A stretch of DNA of 64,000 nt from Candidatus Zixiibacteriota bacterium (GTDB lineage Bacteria; Zixibacteria; MSB-5A5; JAABVY01). Within the stretch, counting starts at the first letter, position 1. Each line of letters begins with the position of its first letter. The stretch covers positions 19,273-83,272 of the forward strand of contig DSEQ01000002.1 of NCBI GenBank assembly GCA_011056555.1, written 5' to 3'. Below are positions 1 through 9,300 of this stretch, one piece after another. A program made the translations under genes and the position numbers. The notes beneath the pieces were generated by a model. It made no database searches, had not been told where the DNA came from, and worked only from the letters and a program-made list of their open reading frames with translations.

Positions 1-453
1 GTAAAGAAGAATAACGGCTATAACGGAGCTGTAAACAGCCTCGAGCAGAGCATACTTCACCGATGTATATATCGTCAACTCTATGTTAAATTTATAGGCA
101 ACCAGATAATATAATACGTTATGAGCCGCCACTGATATTAGTACTGTCAAAATGCGCGCAAAGTTTGACTCCAGCCTGATCCGAATTGACATAAAATATA
201 CGATTACTGCCAGGACAACTTTTAAGACCGCGCTCAGGCCAAGCAGACCGGGGTCGGCGGAGCCCTCGATAACACCGGTTATGAAACCGAACACTGCCCC
301 GTAGGCAAGCCCTTGTGTAAGAGTGAGATAGATTACAAGCACGACATATATATCTGGCATTACATTATCGATGGAAATCAGGCTGGCGAAAAAGGTCTGA
401 AAAATGATGGCTATTATCACCAGAGCAGCAAAAACCGCAATCTTGCCCAGCAT
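1..453 (-). CDS. mreD: rod shape-determining protein MreD (partial, C-terminus outside window)
   Basis: Polytopic inner-membrane partner of MreC in the elongation complex that directs lateral wall synthesis. The frame is not in the ORF track because it runs off the window edge; I translated it by hand. It starts MLGKIAVFAALVIIAII at 453, directly after the mreC stop codon with no gap. The 151 visible codons are open and strongly hydrophobic, with runs such as IYVVLVIYLTL and SSVIAVILLY, as expected of the MreD family (about 160-170 residues). Only the last few residues are missing. Identity rests on hydrophobicity and position after mreC. Confidence 0.85.
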   Translation of the reverse strand, partial: MLGKIAVFAALVIIAIIFQTFFASLISIDNVMPDIYVVLVIYLTLTQGLAYGAVFGFITGVIEGSADPGLLGLSAVLKVVLAVIVYFMSIRIRLESNFARILTVLISVAAHNVLYYLVAYKFNIELTIYTSVKYALLEAVYSSVIAVILLY

Positions 454-1257
454 CTACCCTTCCGTTTCCTTTGGTTGCTTCAGAATGAAAAGCTCGTCAA
501 TCCGATTGAAATCGACAAAGGGTCTGACCTTAATATCTTTGAAGAAGCCCCGTTCCGGAAGTTCCACCTCGCTGACCACGCCTATGGGAAGGCCCTCAGG
601 AAAAAGCCCCCCCAGCCCGGAGCTGATGACGGTATCTCCAACGTTCACGGGATCCCGGACAGGCACATTATCCAGAAGCAGATCATTACCGCTCTCCCAC
701 CTGATTATTCCCATGGTGCGGGTATTCTGGTCACGTGCCGCCACCCGGCAGTTGGGACTGGTCAATAGTTCCACAGTTACCGTGTTTATCATGACGTGGG
801 TGGTCTTGCCCACCAAACCGGATAAACTGACCACGGCCATGTCCGGAGCTACTTCATGATCCTCGCGCACCGACACAATCAGAGCATTATCGCGCCGTTT
901 CGGATCAATCTGCTTCAGTTCTCCGGGAATTACCGTAAATCCCCCCACCTGGCGAAATCCAAGAGAATCCCGCAGCCTTTCATTCTGCTCGAGCGCCTCA
1001 CGCACCAGGATAAGCTCCAGTTCTCTTTTGAGGAGCTGCTCCCGGAGCCATTTATTGGTTTGAGTGGTCTCTGCAAGCCTTTTTATTTTTTCGGAGACCC
1101 CCTGGAAAGGCGAGAGGGTTACGAGGTATGTGTACTTTGCCATCGGCCGTTTAAGATCGAGGGGCAAAATCAGTATCACAAACGACAGGGCTGCCAGGAT
1201 AATGGCCAGCCCTACTTCCTTGTTTTCTCCAAATAGCTTCCTCAGAATTGCTGTCAT
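454..1257 (-). CDS. mreC: rod shape-determining protein MreC
   Basis: Bitopic inner-membrane protein that links MreB to the periplasmic peptidoglycan synthesis machinery. At 267 residues it shows a short cytoplasmic N-terminus, one membrane span around residues 15-35 (VGLAIILAALSFVILILPL), a coiled coil around 55-100 rich in Leu, Glu and Arg, and a C-terminal beta domain with the typical ISVREDHEVAPDMAVVS and GLVGKTT segments. mreD follows without a gap. The usual upstream mreB is absent; here a PTS IIA gene ends eight bases upstream, so mreC is probably translated by coupling, as no good Shine-Dalgarno is visible. Confidence 0.93.
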   Translation of the reverse strand: MTAILRKLFGENKEVGLAIILAALSFVILILPLDLKRPMAKYTYLVTLSPFQGVSEKIKRLAETTQTNKWLREQLLKRELELILVREALEQNERLRDSLGFRQVGGFTVIPGELKQIDPKRRDNALIVSVREDHEVAPDMAVVSLSGLVGKTTHVMINTVTVELLTSPNCRVAARDQNTRTMGIIRWESGNDLLLDNVPVRDPVNVGDTVISSGLGGLFPEGLPIGVVSEVELPERGFFKDIKVRPFVDFNRIDELFILKQPKETEG

Positions 1258-1265
1258 AAATCCAT

Positions 1266-1718
1266 TTATTCGACTGAATCAAGAATTGCCAGCAGTTCCC
1301 CCTGATTATTTACTTTCATGAGTTTCTCACGATTCTCCTCGGACTTCATCAGAAACGAAAGACGTGCCATGACATTCAGATGGGCGCCGATAGCATCTTC
1401 AGGCGCGGCGATCAGGAAGAAAAGATAGACCGGCTTCTTATCCATGGCATCAAACTCGATTCCTTTGTCGGAGCGTCCGAAAGCGATCACAATCCCTTTC
1501 ACCGCCTTGGTCTTGGCATGAGGAAAGGCGACACCATATCCCACACCGGTGGTCACAAGATTCTCGCGCTCTATAATATCTTTGAGAAGTTCATCGCGGT
1601 CGCGGACGAGTTTCGACTTCGCTGCCAGATCAACCAGCTCCTCTATAATATCTTCTTTATCCTCGCCCTTGAGGTTGAAAGTGATCAGTTCTTCTTCCGT
1701 AAATTTAGAGAGTTTCAT
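1266..1718 (-). CDS. PTS EIIA domain protein (fructose/nitrogen-type, PtsN-like)
   Basis: Single-domain 150-residue EIIA of the type 2 (fructose/mannitol/PtsN) family. The phospho-acceptor histidine lies in GVAFPHAKT around residue 67, and the downstream FFLIAAPEDAIGAHLNVMARLS block is typical. No EIIB or EIIC transporter gene is in the window, so a regulatory PtsN-like role is more likely than sugar uptake; this is inference. Start ATG has a good AAGGAGA ribosome site. About 114 bases separate it from accA upstream, and it appears to lead the mreC-mreD unit. Confidence 0.88.
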   Translation of the reverse strand: MKLSKFTEEELITFNLKGEDKEDIIEELVDLAAKSKLVRDRDELLKDIIERENLVTTGVGYGVAFPHAKTKAVKGIVIAFGRSDKGIEFDAMDKKPVYLFFLIAAPEDAIGAHLNVMARLSFLMKSEENREKLMKVNNQGELLAILDSVE

Positions 1719-1832
1719 GCAGTCTCCTTACATGCTTATTGGAATTCATATTAGCCAATAATAAGCTACATATCTGAAGCCGTTTCAATATGGCATGAGA
1801 TCAAATATTCGTTAACGGCGCCTCCTTTATGT

Positions 1833-2795
1833 TTATATCTGCAGAACCTCACCCATGCGCCGGAATTTCTGGGTTCTCTGTTCAAGCAATTGCTCTTTTG
1901 AAAGAGAGTTAAAATACTGCAGCTGCGTCAGGATCTCTTTCCCCAGAAGTTCATAGACTCCCTGGGGATTTCTATGCGCGCCTCCGCGGGGCTCGGGAAT
2001 AATCTTGTCGATAACTTCCAGCTCCAGCATATCCTGGGCGGTCAGTTTCAGGGCCTCGGCTGCTTCCGAGGCCTTGGCCTGGTCACGCCACAGTATCGCA
2101 GCACAGCCCTCAGGTGAGATCACTGAATACCAGGAGTTTTCGAGCATCAGGACGACATCCCCTACACCAATGCCGAGAGCACCTCCCGAGGCGCCCTCGC
2201 CGATTATGGAAATTATGATCGGGACCTTGATCCGGAACATCTCGCGTATATTTCGGGCGATCGCTTCCGCCTGCCCCCTCTCTTCCGCGCCAATACCCGG
2301 ATATGCTCCGGGAGTATCGATGAAGATCAGAATGGGAAGCTCGAATTTTTCAGCCAGCCTCATCACGCGCAGGGCCTTACGGTATCCCTCGGGATGCATC
2401 ATACCGAAATTCCGCATCAGCTTGCCTTTGGTATCGCGGGCCTTCTGCTGCCCGACCAGGGCGACCTTGTAAGTGTGGAACCTCCCGAAGCCGCAGACCA
2501 CCGCCTTATCATCGGCAAACCCGCGATCTCCGTGGATTTCCACAAAATCATGGCACAGTGCATTTATATAATCCAGGGTATAGGGGCGTCTGGGGTGGCG
2601 CGCAAGCTGGACTTTTTCCCAGCGCGTCAGCTTTGAGTATATCTCGTCAGCAAGGCGGTCTAGCTTCTGCTCCAGGCTCTCGATTTCACGCGAAAGCTCG
2701 ACATTTTCACCCGAGGCAAATTCCTTCATCTCAGCAATTTTACGCTCGAGTTCGACTATCGGCTTTTCAAATTCCAATACAAATCCTGCGCTCAT
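1833..2795 (-). CDS. accA: acetyl-CoA carboxylase carboxyltransferase subunit alpha
   Basis: Alpha half of the carboxyltransferase that moves CO2 from carboxybiotin to acetyl-CoA, the first committed step of fatty acid synthesis. At 320 residues it is full length; the crotonase-fold core carries GEGASGGALGIGVGDVV and SVISPEGCAAILWRD, the signature oxyanion and biotin-side segments. The ATG overlaps the stop of the upstream WecA-like gene by four bases. accB and accC lie elsewhere in the window (26 kb and 20 kb), and accD is not present. Confidence 0.96.
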   Translation of the reverse strand: MSAGFVLEFEKPIVELERKIAEMKEFASGENVELSREIESLEQKLDRLADEIYSKLTRWEKVQLARHPRRPYTLDYINALCHDFVEIHGDRGFADDKAVVCGFGRFHTYKVALVGQQKARDTKGKLMRNFGMMHPEGYRKALRVMRLAEKFELPILIFIDTPGAYPGIGAEERGQAEAIARNIREMFRIKVPIIISIIGEGASGGALGIGVGDVVLMLENSWYSVISPEGCAAILWRDQAKASEAAEALKLTAQDMLELEVIDKIIPEPRGGAHRNPQGVYELLGKEILTQLQYFNSLSKEQLLEQRTQKFRRMGEVLQI

Positions 2796-3856
2796 GTTCT
2801 TTCAGCACCTTTTACCAGTTTCAATATAAAGAATAATATGAACAATGATATCAAAAACAAAACAAATATAGAAAAAACTTGCCTGCGGTCAAATATAAAA
2901 AGCGCGGGTATGAACGCATTGAATGCCAATGAGATCGTACCCAAGATCAAGAGGATACTCTTCTCGGAATAGCCGAAATTCATAAGGTAATGAAATATGT
3001 GTCTTGTATCCGGCTGATAAATTTTTTTGCCGCTCCAGATCCTGCGAACGACGGTGGTGACAATCTCCAGGAGTGGAAGCCCCACGGCAACAAGCGGTAC
3101 GAACATGGAAACAGCAGTAAAGCTCTTGATCGGGCAGACGATAGCGGCCACTGCAAAAACAAATCCCATAAAAAGCGCGCCCGAGTCACCCAGATATATT
3201 TTGGCCGGGGGTTTGTTGTAGATCAAAAATCCGATCAGGCAGCCGGCCAGGATAACTGCAATCACGAATATCAGCAGTATGTCCAGAAAGGAGGATATTA
3301 TCAAGAGACCGATACAAATGGTGATACCCACCAGCGATGCCAGACCGTCCATGCCGTCAATCAGATTGATCCCATTCGTCAGAAGTACCACCCAGAGGAT
3401 GGTCACGGGATAGGCGGCCCAGCCTAACTCGAATGACCTCCAGAAGGGGACGTAGAGGTTGATAATATGGAAATCGAATGCTATCAGTATTAGCGCGGCG
3501 GCAATCTGGGCCAGAAGCTTTATATAGAACCTGAGGTCAAAAAAATCATCGATCAGCCCGGTGATAAATATCAGCGTTGAAGTCAGCAGGAAAGCCAGAA
3601 AAAATTGTTCTCCTCCAAACATGGCCTCCCGGCAATAGACCCCGATCAGGGAAAAGATTATCCAGAATGCTGCGAAGATCGCCGCTCCCCCCAGGAATGG
3701 AGTGGGCCTGCGATGGATCTTCCTGCCGTTGGGATAATCATAGATTTTCTTCAAACGGGAAAGTTTGATGAGAGAAAAGGTCAGCCCGCTTGACAGAACG
3801 ATAGCTGAGACCAGGAGAATGAGACTAATGCCTAATATTTCGGGACATTCCTGCAT
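2792..3856 (-). CDS. undecaprenyl-phosphate N-acetylhexosamine-1-phosphate transferase (WecA/TagO/MraY family)
   Basis: Polytopic glycosyl-1-phosphate transferase that loads a UDP-HexNAc onto undecaprenyl phosphate to start a surface glycan. Family hallmarks are visible in order: GLIDDFFDLR (Mg-binding Asp pair, about residue 100), TNGINLIDGMDGLAS, KIYLGDSGALFMGF and the late His-containing RHIFHYLMNFG motif. About ten hydrophobic spans are spread over 354 residues. Its position among glycosyltransferase genes supports a polysaccharide role rather than the peptidoglycan MraY role. The start overlaps the preceding gene by 32 bases, so a later start is possible. Confidence 0.9.
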   Translation of the reverse strand: MQECPEILGISLILLVSAIVLSSGLTFSLIKLSRLKKIYDYPNGRKIHRRPTPFLGGAAIFAAFWIIFSLIGVYCREAMFGGEQFFLAFLLTSTLIFITGLIDDFFDLRFYIKLLAQIAAALILIAFDFHIINLYVPFWRSFELGWAAYPVTILWVVLLTNGINLIDGMDGLASLVGITICIGLLIISSFLDILLIFVIAVILAGCLIGFLIYNKPPAKIYLGDSGALFMGFVFAVAAIVCPIKSFTAVSMFVPLVAVGLPLLEIVTTVVRRIWSGKKIYQPDTRHIFHYLMNFGYSEKSILLILGTISLAFNAFIPALFIFDRRQVFSIFVLFLISLFILFFILKLVKGAERT

Positions 3857-4697
3857 AGGCTATGATAATCTGAAAAATAAAATTAACGGTCAACATAAAA
3901 AAGAGCCCCAGGTTGGGGAGGATTTTGCCCGGGTACCATTTCAAGAAATATTCCATGGCCGAGATGTGATGATGCATAATCCGTCGGGCCGGACTTTTGG
4001 ATGATGCCTGCAGCTGATGTATCATCACCGCCTCGGGAACATAATAACAATACCTTCCTTCTCTATTCAACCTCAGACACAGGTCGGTGTCCTCGAAATA
4101 AAGAAAAAAACGCTCGTCGAAGCCGCCGACACGCTCGAAATCTTCTCTGCGTATCAGCATCGCGGTTGCAGCCATGGCATCGACCCTGGTTATTCCCGCA
4201 AAATCCCCCAGGGTGTATGTGTGAGCATAATTATCCAGACCGGGTATTCTGCCCAGAAGAGAACCGCGTGAGAACAGGATGTTTTTATGACTCGGAAAAT
4301 TTCGGCAGACTGAATGGAAATTACCGCTTTTATCAACTGTCTTCGGTGTCACGGCAGCGGCATCCGGAGTATTAATCAATGCATTTTTCAGGATATCCAG
4401 AACGGGCATGGTCAACTCGCAATCGGAATTGATAAACCACAGGTATTCGCCTGCGGACGCTTTGCCTCCCTGATTGGCGGCTCGGGCGAAGCCGCTGTTA
4501 GTTTTGTTCTTTATCAATACGAGTTCAGGATAGCTGCTTTGAAGTTCCTCGAGCGATGAATCCCTTGAAGCATTATCGATCAGCACAATTTCGAAATCGT
4601 CTTTCCGGCAGTATTCATATATCGATCGGAGAAGTCTTAATGTCAGATCGGCGGTGTTGTAGTTAATGATGATTATGCTGGTCAGGCCGGGAGTCAT
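3825..4697 (-). CDS. family 2 glycosyltransferase (rhamnosyltransferase-like)
   Basis: Inverting GT-A glycosyltransferase of 290 residues. The N-terminus has SIIIINYNTADLTLRLL and the nucleotide-binding VLIDNASRDSS; the acceptor side has FINSDCELT as the DXD-like site, and FDERFFLYFEDTDLCLRL is the typical ED catalytic motif. A C-terminal hydrophobic stretch (FFMLTVNFIFQIIIAYAG) suggests membrane association. It starts inside the stop of the dolichol-phosphate-mannose-synthase-like gene (ATGA overlap), so the two are co-translated. The sugar specificity cannot be read from sequence. Confidence 0.9.
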   Translation of the reverse strand: MTPGLTSIIIINYNTADLTLRLLRSIYEYCRKDDFEIVLIDNASRDSSLEELQSSYPELVLIKNKTNSGFARAANQGGKASAGEYLWFINSDCELTMPVLDILKNALINTPDAAAVTPKTVDKSGNFHSVCRNFPSHKNILFSRGSLLGRIPGLDNYAHTYTLGDFAGITRVDAMAATAMLIRREDFERVGGFDERFFLYFEDTDLCLRLNREGRYCYYVPEAVMIHQLQASSKSPARRIMHHHISAMEYFLKWYPGKILPNLGLFFMLTVNFIFQIIIAYAGMSRNIRH

Positions 4698-5416
4698 TTT
4701 ATTTTACCAAACAGCGACCAGAACCTCAGCCGCCAAACCATCCAGATCGCCTCGCGCACAATCTTTTTGGACATTTTGGATGTGCCCTGTATTCTATCGG
4801 TGAAAACTATGGGAATTTCTTTGATTTTGAAGCCCTTCTTATGGGCCCGGAAGCTCATTTCAATCTGGAAAGAATAACCGTTGGAACGAACCTCATCCAG
4901 ATTGATAGCCTCAAGCACCTGACGCCGAAAACATTTGAAGCCGCCGGTGGCATCCCGCAAAGGCAAACCGGTCACGATTCGAGTATAGACATTGGCGTAA
5001 TAAGACAGAAGCAGGCGGCTCATGGGCCAGTTGATAACATTCACTCCGGAAATATAACGCGAACCCAGAACCAGATCGGCTTCCTTGATCGCCTCGAGAA
5101 AATAAGGCAGATATTTGGGATCATGCGAAAAATCCGCATCCATCTCAAAGATATAATCGAAATCAGACTGGAGGGCATGCTTGAATCCGGCAATATAGGC
5201 CTGGCCCAGTCCCTCTTTTTTGTCGCGGTGAAGAACATCAATGCGCGGATTGTTCTGGGCCATCTTGTCGGCAACTTCTCCCGTGCCGTCGGGCGAGCTG
5301 TCATCGACGATCAGGACATGCAGGCGCTCATCCTGTCCCAGCACAGCCTTTGTAATCTCTTCCACATTTTCCCGCTCGTTATAAGTGGGAATTATAACGC
5401 AGCCCTTCTCACTCAA
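4694..5416 (-). CDS. polyprenol monophosphomannose synthase-like glycosyltransferase
   Basis: GT2 enzyme of the dolichol-phosphate mannose synthase class, 240 residues, expected to transfer a hexose from an NDP-sugar to a polyprenyl phosphate at the cytoplasmic face. Visible motifs: CVIIPTYNERENV at the start, VDDSSPDGTGEVAD, EMDADFSHDP (DXD) and ATGGFKCFRRQVLEAI. It lacks the C-terminal membrane spans of the GtrB branch. It overlaps the YfhO-like gene upstream by eight bases. A natural reading is that its lipid-linked sugar is used by the neighbouring YfhO-like protein; that is inference. Confidence 0.9.
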   Translation of the reverse strand: MSEKGCVIIPTYNERENVEEITKAVLGQDERLHVLIVDDSSPDGTGEVADKMAQNNPRIDVLHRDKKEGLGQAYIAGFKHALQSDFDYIFEMDADFSHDPKYLPYFLEAIKEADLVLGSRYISGVNVINWPMSRLLLSYYANVYTRIVTGLPLRDATGGFKCFRRQVLEAINLDEVRSNGYSFQIEMSFRAHKKGFKIKEIPIVFTDRIQGTSKMSKKIVREAIWMVWRLRFWSLFGKIK

Positions 5417-8117
5417 CTGCTTTCTCCTCCACTCTGCGGCACCTGAACAGACTGAATGCCAGCACCAGAACTACGAAAGCTGAACTTGCCAAAGTCACAG
5501 CTCGTGAGTTATTGTAAACCTCCGACTCGTATCTGAACACAACCTCGTGTTCACCTTCCGGAACCACGACTCCCCTGAAGGCGGCATTGGCAAGCAATAC
5601 CTCGGCCTCCTCCCCGTTCACATAGGCCTTCCAGGCGGGATAATAGCAGCCTGCAAAATATACAATTCCGTCAGTGTTAGATTTTACATTTATTACGACT
5701 TCATCAGTATCATACGAGGCGATCTCGGCATACTCGCCCTCGGTAACGGCCGCGGAATCCGCTGCAAATCCAGGATCTTTCTCCAGAACGACCTGCCTGG
5801 TCCAATCATGCTGGAGGGTTCGCAGATAGTTCAGCTCATTTTCAAGTTCCCCATGCAATATATACTCATCATACAGCATCCGCAGATAATTCACAACTTC
5901 GCCCCGAGCCTCGCGCAGCACATAATCATAATAGACTAGCCTCAGGTAATCTACACCATGCCCATAATCCTCGGACAACACATAATCATGATACAGCCGC
6001 ACCCTCTTGAAGTTGTCGGGAAACTGGTATAAGATCAGACCATCAGCCTGGAGATCGCTATTCTGGGATATCTGAGTCAGGCTGTCCCGGTAAACGCCCA
6101 GGTCGGTCATGTAATCGGTCACCAGATACTTGACACCAGCCATTCCTATAAATGGAGTATTGAGCCAGACCATATTTCCGCGATTGCCCTGTTGCGGGTC
6201 GTTTTCAATTCGGTAGATGAATGAGTGATCGTTCGACTTGCCCTGCCTGAACCAGTACTGGTCATAAATCTTCATCTGATTGCCGTGGTATCCAAACATC
6301 ATGGGTATATCATGGTAGGCAAAGTAATTGGAGTTGCGCAGCACTCCCCGGTCGGCATCAAGCAGCCGGTCAACATAGGGTTTATCGGTATCCCTCATCA
6401 TAGAAACTACATTATTGGTGGCAAAATATTGCTCGGGACTGGTCGTGGTAATGAATTTAAAATCTATACGCCAGGCATCGACAATGCCGAAAAATACTAT
6501 GATCCCCAGGGCCCACAATCCTATAGTGCGGTTGCCATATGCTTTAATGATGATATATGTCAGAACGAAAACCGCAGCCAGGATCCAGAGCCCTATCACG
6601 ATGTCGCCGAGATTAGGAAAGGCGCGATACTCAAGTATAGTGTCAATCGATACGCCCTGAGGCGTATAAGGCGGCGAAATCGATGCAAAGGCCTTCATTA
6701 TGCTCTTCCCCGCCAGACTGAAGGCGACGGCCAGAAATCCATATAAGCCCGCGGCAATTCCAGAAAACAGGAACACCTTCCTTTTTACGGCATCCTTGAG
6801 CTTTGGCAGCGCTTCGCGAAGATAGTCGATTCCAAATCCGGCCAGGAGGCAGAAGGAGAACGAGAAAATAAACATGATCATCGAAGCGGCGCGCAGGTGC
6901 TTGACGTTCGGTATCAGATGGTAAAATATTCTGTACAGCGGTGTGGATCCACCCATCGCATATATCAGGGCGAACAGCGCCAGTCCCATGAAGAACCAGG
7001 TTCTCTTGTTGCGCACAAATATTATCGCAATCAGTCCCAGAAATATCGGAAGGATTCCGATATACTCCGAATTATCCTTGAAAACATTCTGGCCCCAGTA
7101 GGTATGCTGCGCCTCTCCGGTCGCGGTGAACTTCTTGGCATTGGTGCCGATGAAATTCGGGATAAACTGCGAGACCAGTTCACCGGAATTCATCGACCAG
7201 CTCGTGGCATAGGCATATCTCTGGGCCTCGGTCATCTCGGTTTCTTCTTCCTCTATCGCGCGGGGCGAATATTCCTTCACGTACCGGTAAGATGGATAGA
7301 ACTGAATGGCCGAAATAAACAGGCCCAGAACAATGGCCATCACAAATAGAAGCCCGGGTCTAATAATGGGCACAATATTCCTTCTCTCTATCAGCTTGAA
7401 AATGATTCGGAATCCAAAATAGAAGCCTACCGCCCACAACATGAAATATGACATCTGCGGATGGGGCGTAAGGACAATCAGGCCAATAACAGCTCCCAGC
7501 AAAGTGAAATCGAGGAACTTGTGATCGTTCATGGCCCGTTCAAGAAACAGCATTGCCAGGGGGAATAATGCGGTTACAAACATCTTGCCGTCATGTCCCG
7601 GCTGCACCATGGAAACCAGGTAAGGCGCGAACATATAGAATATTCCTGCAAATGATGCCGCCAGCCTGGACATTTTAAATGTCCTGGCGCAGGCATACAT
7701 AAACAGACCCGCCAGAAAAACATGGATCAGCATTGACCATCCGAACGCCCGCGGAATGGACAGGGCCAGCTTGATCGGATAGGTTATGGGATAGAAAATA
7801 TCGGAGTGGAATGCATCCACAAAGGGCATCCCGCCGAATATCATGGGACTCCAGAGCGGAATCCCGAACGGGAAGTCGAGATGTTCCTTCCAGAATTCAC
7901 GGAAATAGCAGCTGGCGTTAATGAAATCCGAGGAGAAGAGCATCTTGTTGGAGAATATAAATTCATTGAACAGGATAACCGTCAGGACAAAAATAAAGAC
8001 CGCATAGTAGAGGACATAATATCTGCTTTTAAGAATAGATTCCAGACCCGGGACGGCCGGAATAGCCTTGGATTGCGGTTGCTGCAGGGGCGTTTTCTTC
8101 TTCTTTTTCTTAGCCAT
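5409..8117 (-). CDS. YfhO-like large polytopic membrane protein
   Basis: A 902-residue GT-C-type membrane protein of the YfhO family (YfhO is linked to glycosylation of lipoteichoic acid in Bacillus). A Lys-rich N-terminus is followed by about twelve membrane spans, a large soluble domain from about residue 560, and a final span near the end (AVTLASSAFVVLVLAFSLF). The early NASCYFREFWKEHLDFPFG loop and the terminal FAGCYYPAWKAYVNG segment are typical of the family. Unusual is a block of about three and a half degenerate 20-residue repeats in the soluble domain (separate entry). It abuts the flippase-like gene exactly and likely acts with the lipid-linked sugar made by its downstream neighbours. 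Confidence 0.82.
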   Translation of the reverse strand: MAKKKKKKTPLQQPQSKAIPAVPGLESILKSRYYVLYYAVFIFVLTVILFNEFIFSNKMLFSSDFINASCYFREFWKEHLDFPFGIPLWSPMIFGGMPFVDAFHSDIFYPITYPIKLALSIPRAFGWSMLIHVFLAGLFMYACARTFKMSRLAASFAGIFYMFAPYLVSMVQPGHDGKMFVTALFPLAMLFLERAMNDHKFLDFTLLGAVIGLIVLTPHPQMSYFMLWAVGFYFGFRIIFKLIERRNIVPIIRPGLLFVMAIVLGLFISAIQFYPSYRYVKEYSPRAIEEEETEMTEAQRYAYATSWSMNSGELVSQFIPNFIGTNAKKFTATGEAQHTYWGQNVFKDNSEYIGILPIFLGLIAIIFVRNKRTWFFMGLALFALIYAMGGSTPLYRIFYHLIPNVKHLRAASMIMFIFSFSFCLLAGFGIDYLREALPKLKDAVKRKVFLFSGIAAGLYGFLAVAFSLAGKSIMKAFASISPPYTPQGVSIDTILEYRAFPNLGDIVIGLWILAAVFVLTYIIIKAYGNRTIGLWALGIIVFFGIVDAWRIDFKFITTTSPEQYFATNNVVSMMRDTDKPYVDRLLDADRGVLRNSNYFAYHDIPMMFGYHGNQMKIYDQYWFRQGKSNDHSFIYRIENDPQQGNRGNMVWLNTPFIGMAGVKYLVTDYMTDLGVYRDSLTQISQNSDLQADGLILYQFPDNFKRVRLYHDYVLSEDYGHGVDYLRLVYYDYVLREARGEVVNYLRMLYDEYILHGELENELNYLRTLQHDWTRQVVLEKDPGFAADSAAVTEGEYAEIASYDTDEVVINVKSNTDGIVYFAGCYYPAWKAYVNGEEAEVLLANAAFRGVVVPEGEHEVVFRYESEVYNNSRAVTLASSAFVVLVLAFSLFRCRRVEEKAVE
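5807..6009 (-). repeat. degenerate 60-bp (20-residue) tandem repeats inside the YfhO-like gene
   Basis: The encoded protein reads through successive units that align as RLYHDYVLSEDYGHGVDYL, RLVYYDYVLREARGEVVNYL and RMLYDEYILHGELENELNYL, then a partial RTLQHDW. Each unit is close to 60 bases and the frame is kept. The units are diverged at the DNA level, so the expansion is not recent. Confidence 0.8.
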
Positions 8118-9059
8118 TTATTCCCTCGATCTTACCATTAAAGCCAAAAATGTAATTGTAATCTCTCCGATAAAAAACCACAGGCGCGCCGCCAGGCCGA
8201 CTGTATATGCGACCGACTTAATAACTCCGCCCACCTCATATAAAAGCGCTCCCATAACACCCTCGCGCACTCCGATTCCTCCGGGGGCGAACAGGGCCCA
8301 ATAGCCAATCAAATATGCGGCGGTATAAATAAAGCAGGCTTCCGCAAAATAATTTACAGGAACCTCTGCCACCGCCTGGAGGAATAAATAAAACGAAAAG
8401 CCAAAAATATTCCAGGCGATAAAATATAAAAACAAGAATCCAAAACCAATCTTTTTTTCCAGTTTAAACTCCAACGCCGGCTTTCTTATAACCCTCAGCA
8501 TCAGATTCAAGGTCCTCTCCAGGAGCGCCGGTACCATGATGACGGCAATGCCCAGGATGCTGACCGCACCAAGGACTATGGTCAGGGGCAGATAATTGCT
8601 GATCTTGTCGTAGGAGGTACCCAGGAGAAAATAATACAGAAATACGGCGATTATTCCGGCCGGGGTATCAAATAGTTGTGTGAGCGCAAATGAGGATACG
8701 GCCACATCCTCCCTCACACCCTCTTTGCGGGCGAGATACATGATCCCCGCAAACTGCACTATCTTGCCCGGCACATAGCGCCCCAGATTTGACAGGTAAG
8801 CCACCTTGAACGCCCGCATGGGTGGAAGATGTGTACCAAAACACGCAAGCACCCGCGACCACAGATAGCTTTTATAGAAGAGACCGATCTGGAGAATGAT
8901 TATCGAGAGGACAAAATAAATCCAGTTTATTGTCCAGTCATATTCTTTCACCTGCTCCCATTGGGCGCTGATCTGGCGGTAGATAAAATAGAGAATGAGT
9001 GCAATTAAAATCCACTTGATCAGCCTGATGATTATTTGCTTCAGGTTTTTGTCAGGCAT
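8118..9059 (-). CDS. lysylphosphatidylglycerol synthase/flippase-like (UPF0104) membrane protein
   Basis: Polytopic 313-residue protein of the UPF0104 family, related to the transmembrane flippase domain of MprF and to AglD-like proteins found in glycan clusters. About eight hydrophobic spans are visible, with the conserved NLGRYVPGKIVQFAGIMYLARKEGV block near residue 90-115 and LFAPGGIGVREGVMGALL near 265. It heads the envelope operon on this strand and its stop is immediately followed by the YfhO-like start. The transported or modified lipid is not evident from the sequence. Confidence 0.85.
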   Translation of the reverse strand: MPDKNLKQIIIRLIKWILIALILYFIYRQISAQWEQVKEYDWTINWIYFVLSIIILQIGLFYKSYLWSRVLACFGTHLPPMRAFKVAYLSNLGRYVPGKIVQFAGIMYLARKEGVREDVAVSSFALTQLFDTPAGIIAVFLYYFLLGTSYDKISNYLPLTIVLGAVSILGIAVIMVPALLERTLNLMLRVIRKPALEFKLEKKIGFGFLFLYFIAWNIFGFSFYLFLQAVAEVPVNYFAEACFIYTAAYLIGYWALFAPGGIGVREGVMGALLYEVGGVIKSVAYTVGLAARLWFFIGEITITFLALMVRSRE

Positions 9060-9147
9060 ATTGCGGGCAAAATATTGAAAACCATTATATTAGTCAACCT
9101 AAGAATTCATGCGCTCAATCCTTCCCAGGTTAATTTTTATTAAAACC

Positions 9148-9176
9148 TTGACATCAATATTCTGCTGACCTATAAT
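9148..9176 (+). promoter_or_regulatory. sigma-70 consensus promoter of pyrRBC
   Basis: TTGACA at 9148-9153 and TATAAT at 9171-9176 are separated by 17 bases, a perfect match to the housekeeping consensus. Transcription would start near 9183 and give a leader of about 130 bases ahead of pyrR. Confidence 0.85.
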
Positions 9177-9194
9177 CACAACGACCTTTACCTT

Positions 9195-9300
9195 TTAATC
9201 CGGCCCAGTGAGACCGGCAAAGGCTATGTAAGAAGATGCAGAGATTTGAATTCACAGATAGATTAACCATGCCCTCCGGACGTCGGGAGGGTATTTTTTT
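9195..9300 (+). promoter_or_regulatory. PyrR-responsive attenuator leader of the pyr operon
   Basis: The leader has the PyrR-binding signature CCAGTGAGACCGGCAAAGGC (9204-9223), close to the known pyr anti-antiterminator loop. It is followed by an intrinsic terminator whose stem is CCCTCC (9272-9277) and GGAGGG (9286-9291), then a run of seven T ending at 9300. The pyrR start codon lies 11 bases after the T-run. By analogy with Bacillus, UMP-bound PyrR would favour termination when pyrimidines are plentiful. Confidence 0.82.

Noticed and set aside
313-859. Plus-strand ORFs over mreC/mreD
   Set aside because: Shadows of the minus-strand mreC and mreD frames.
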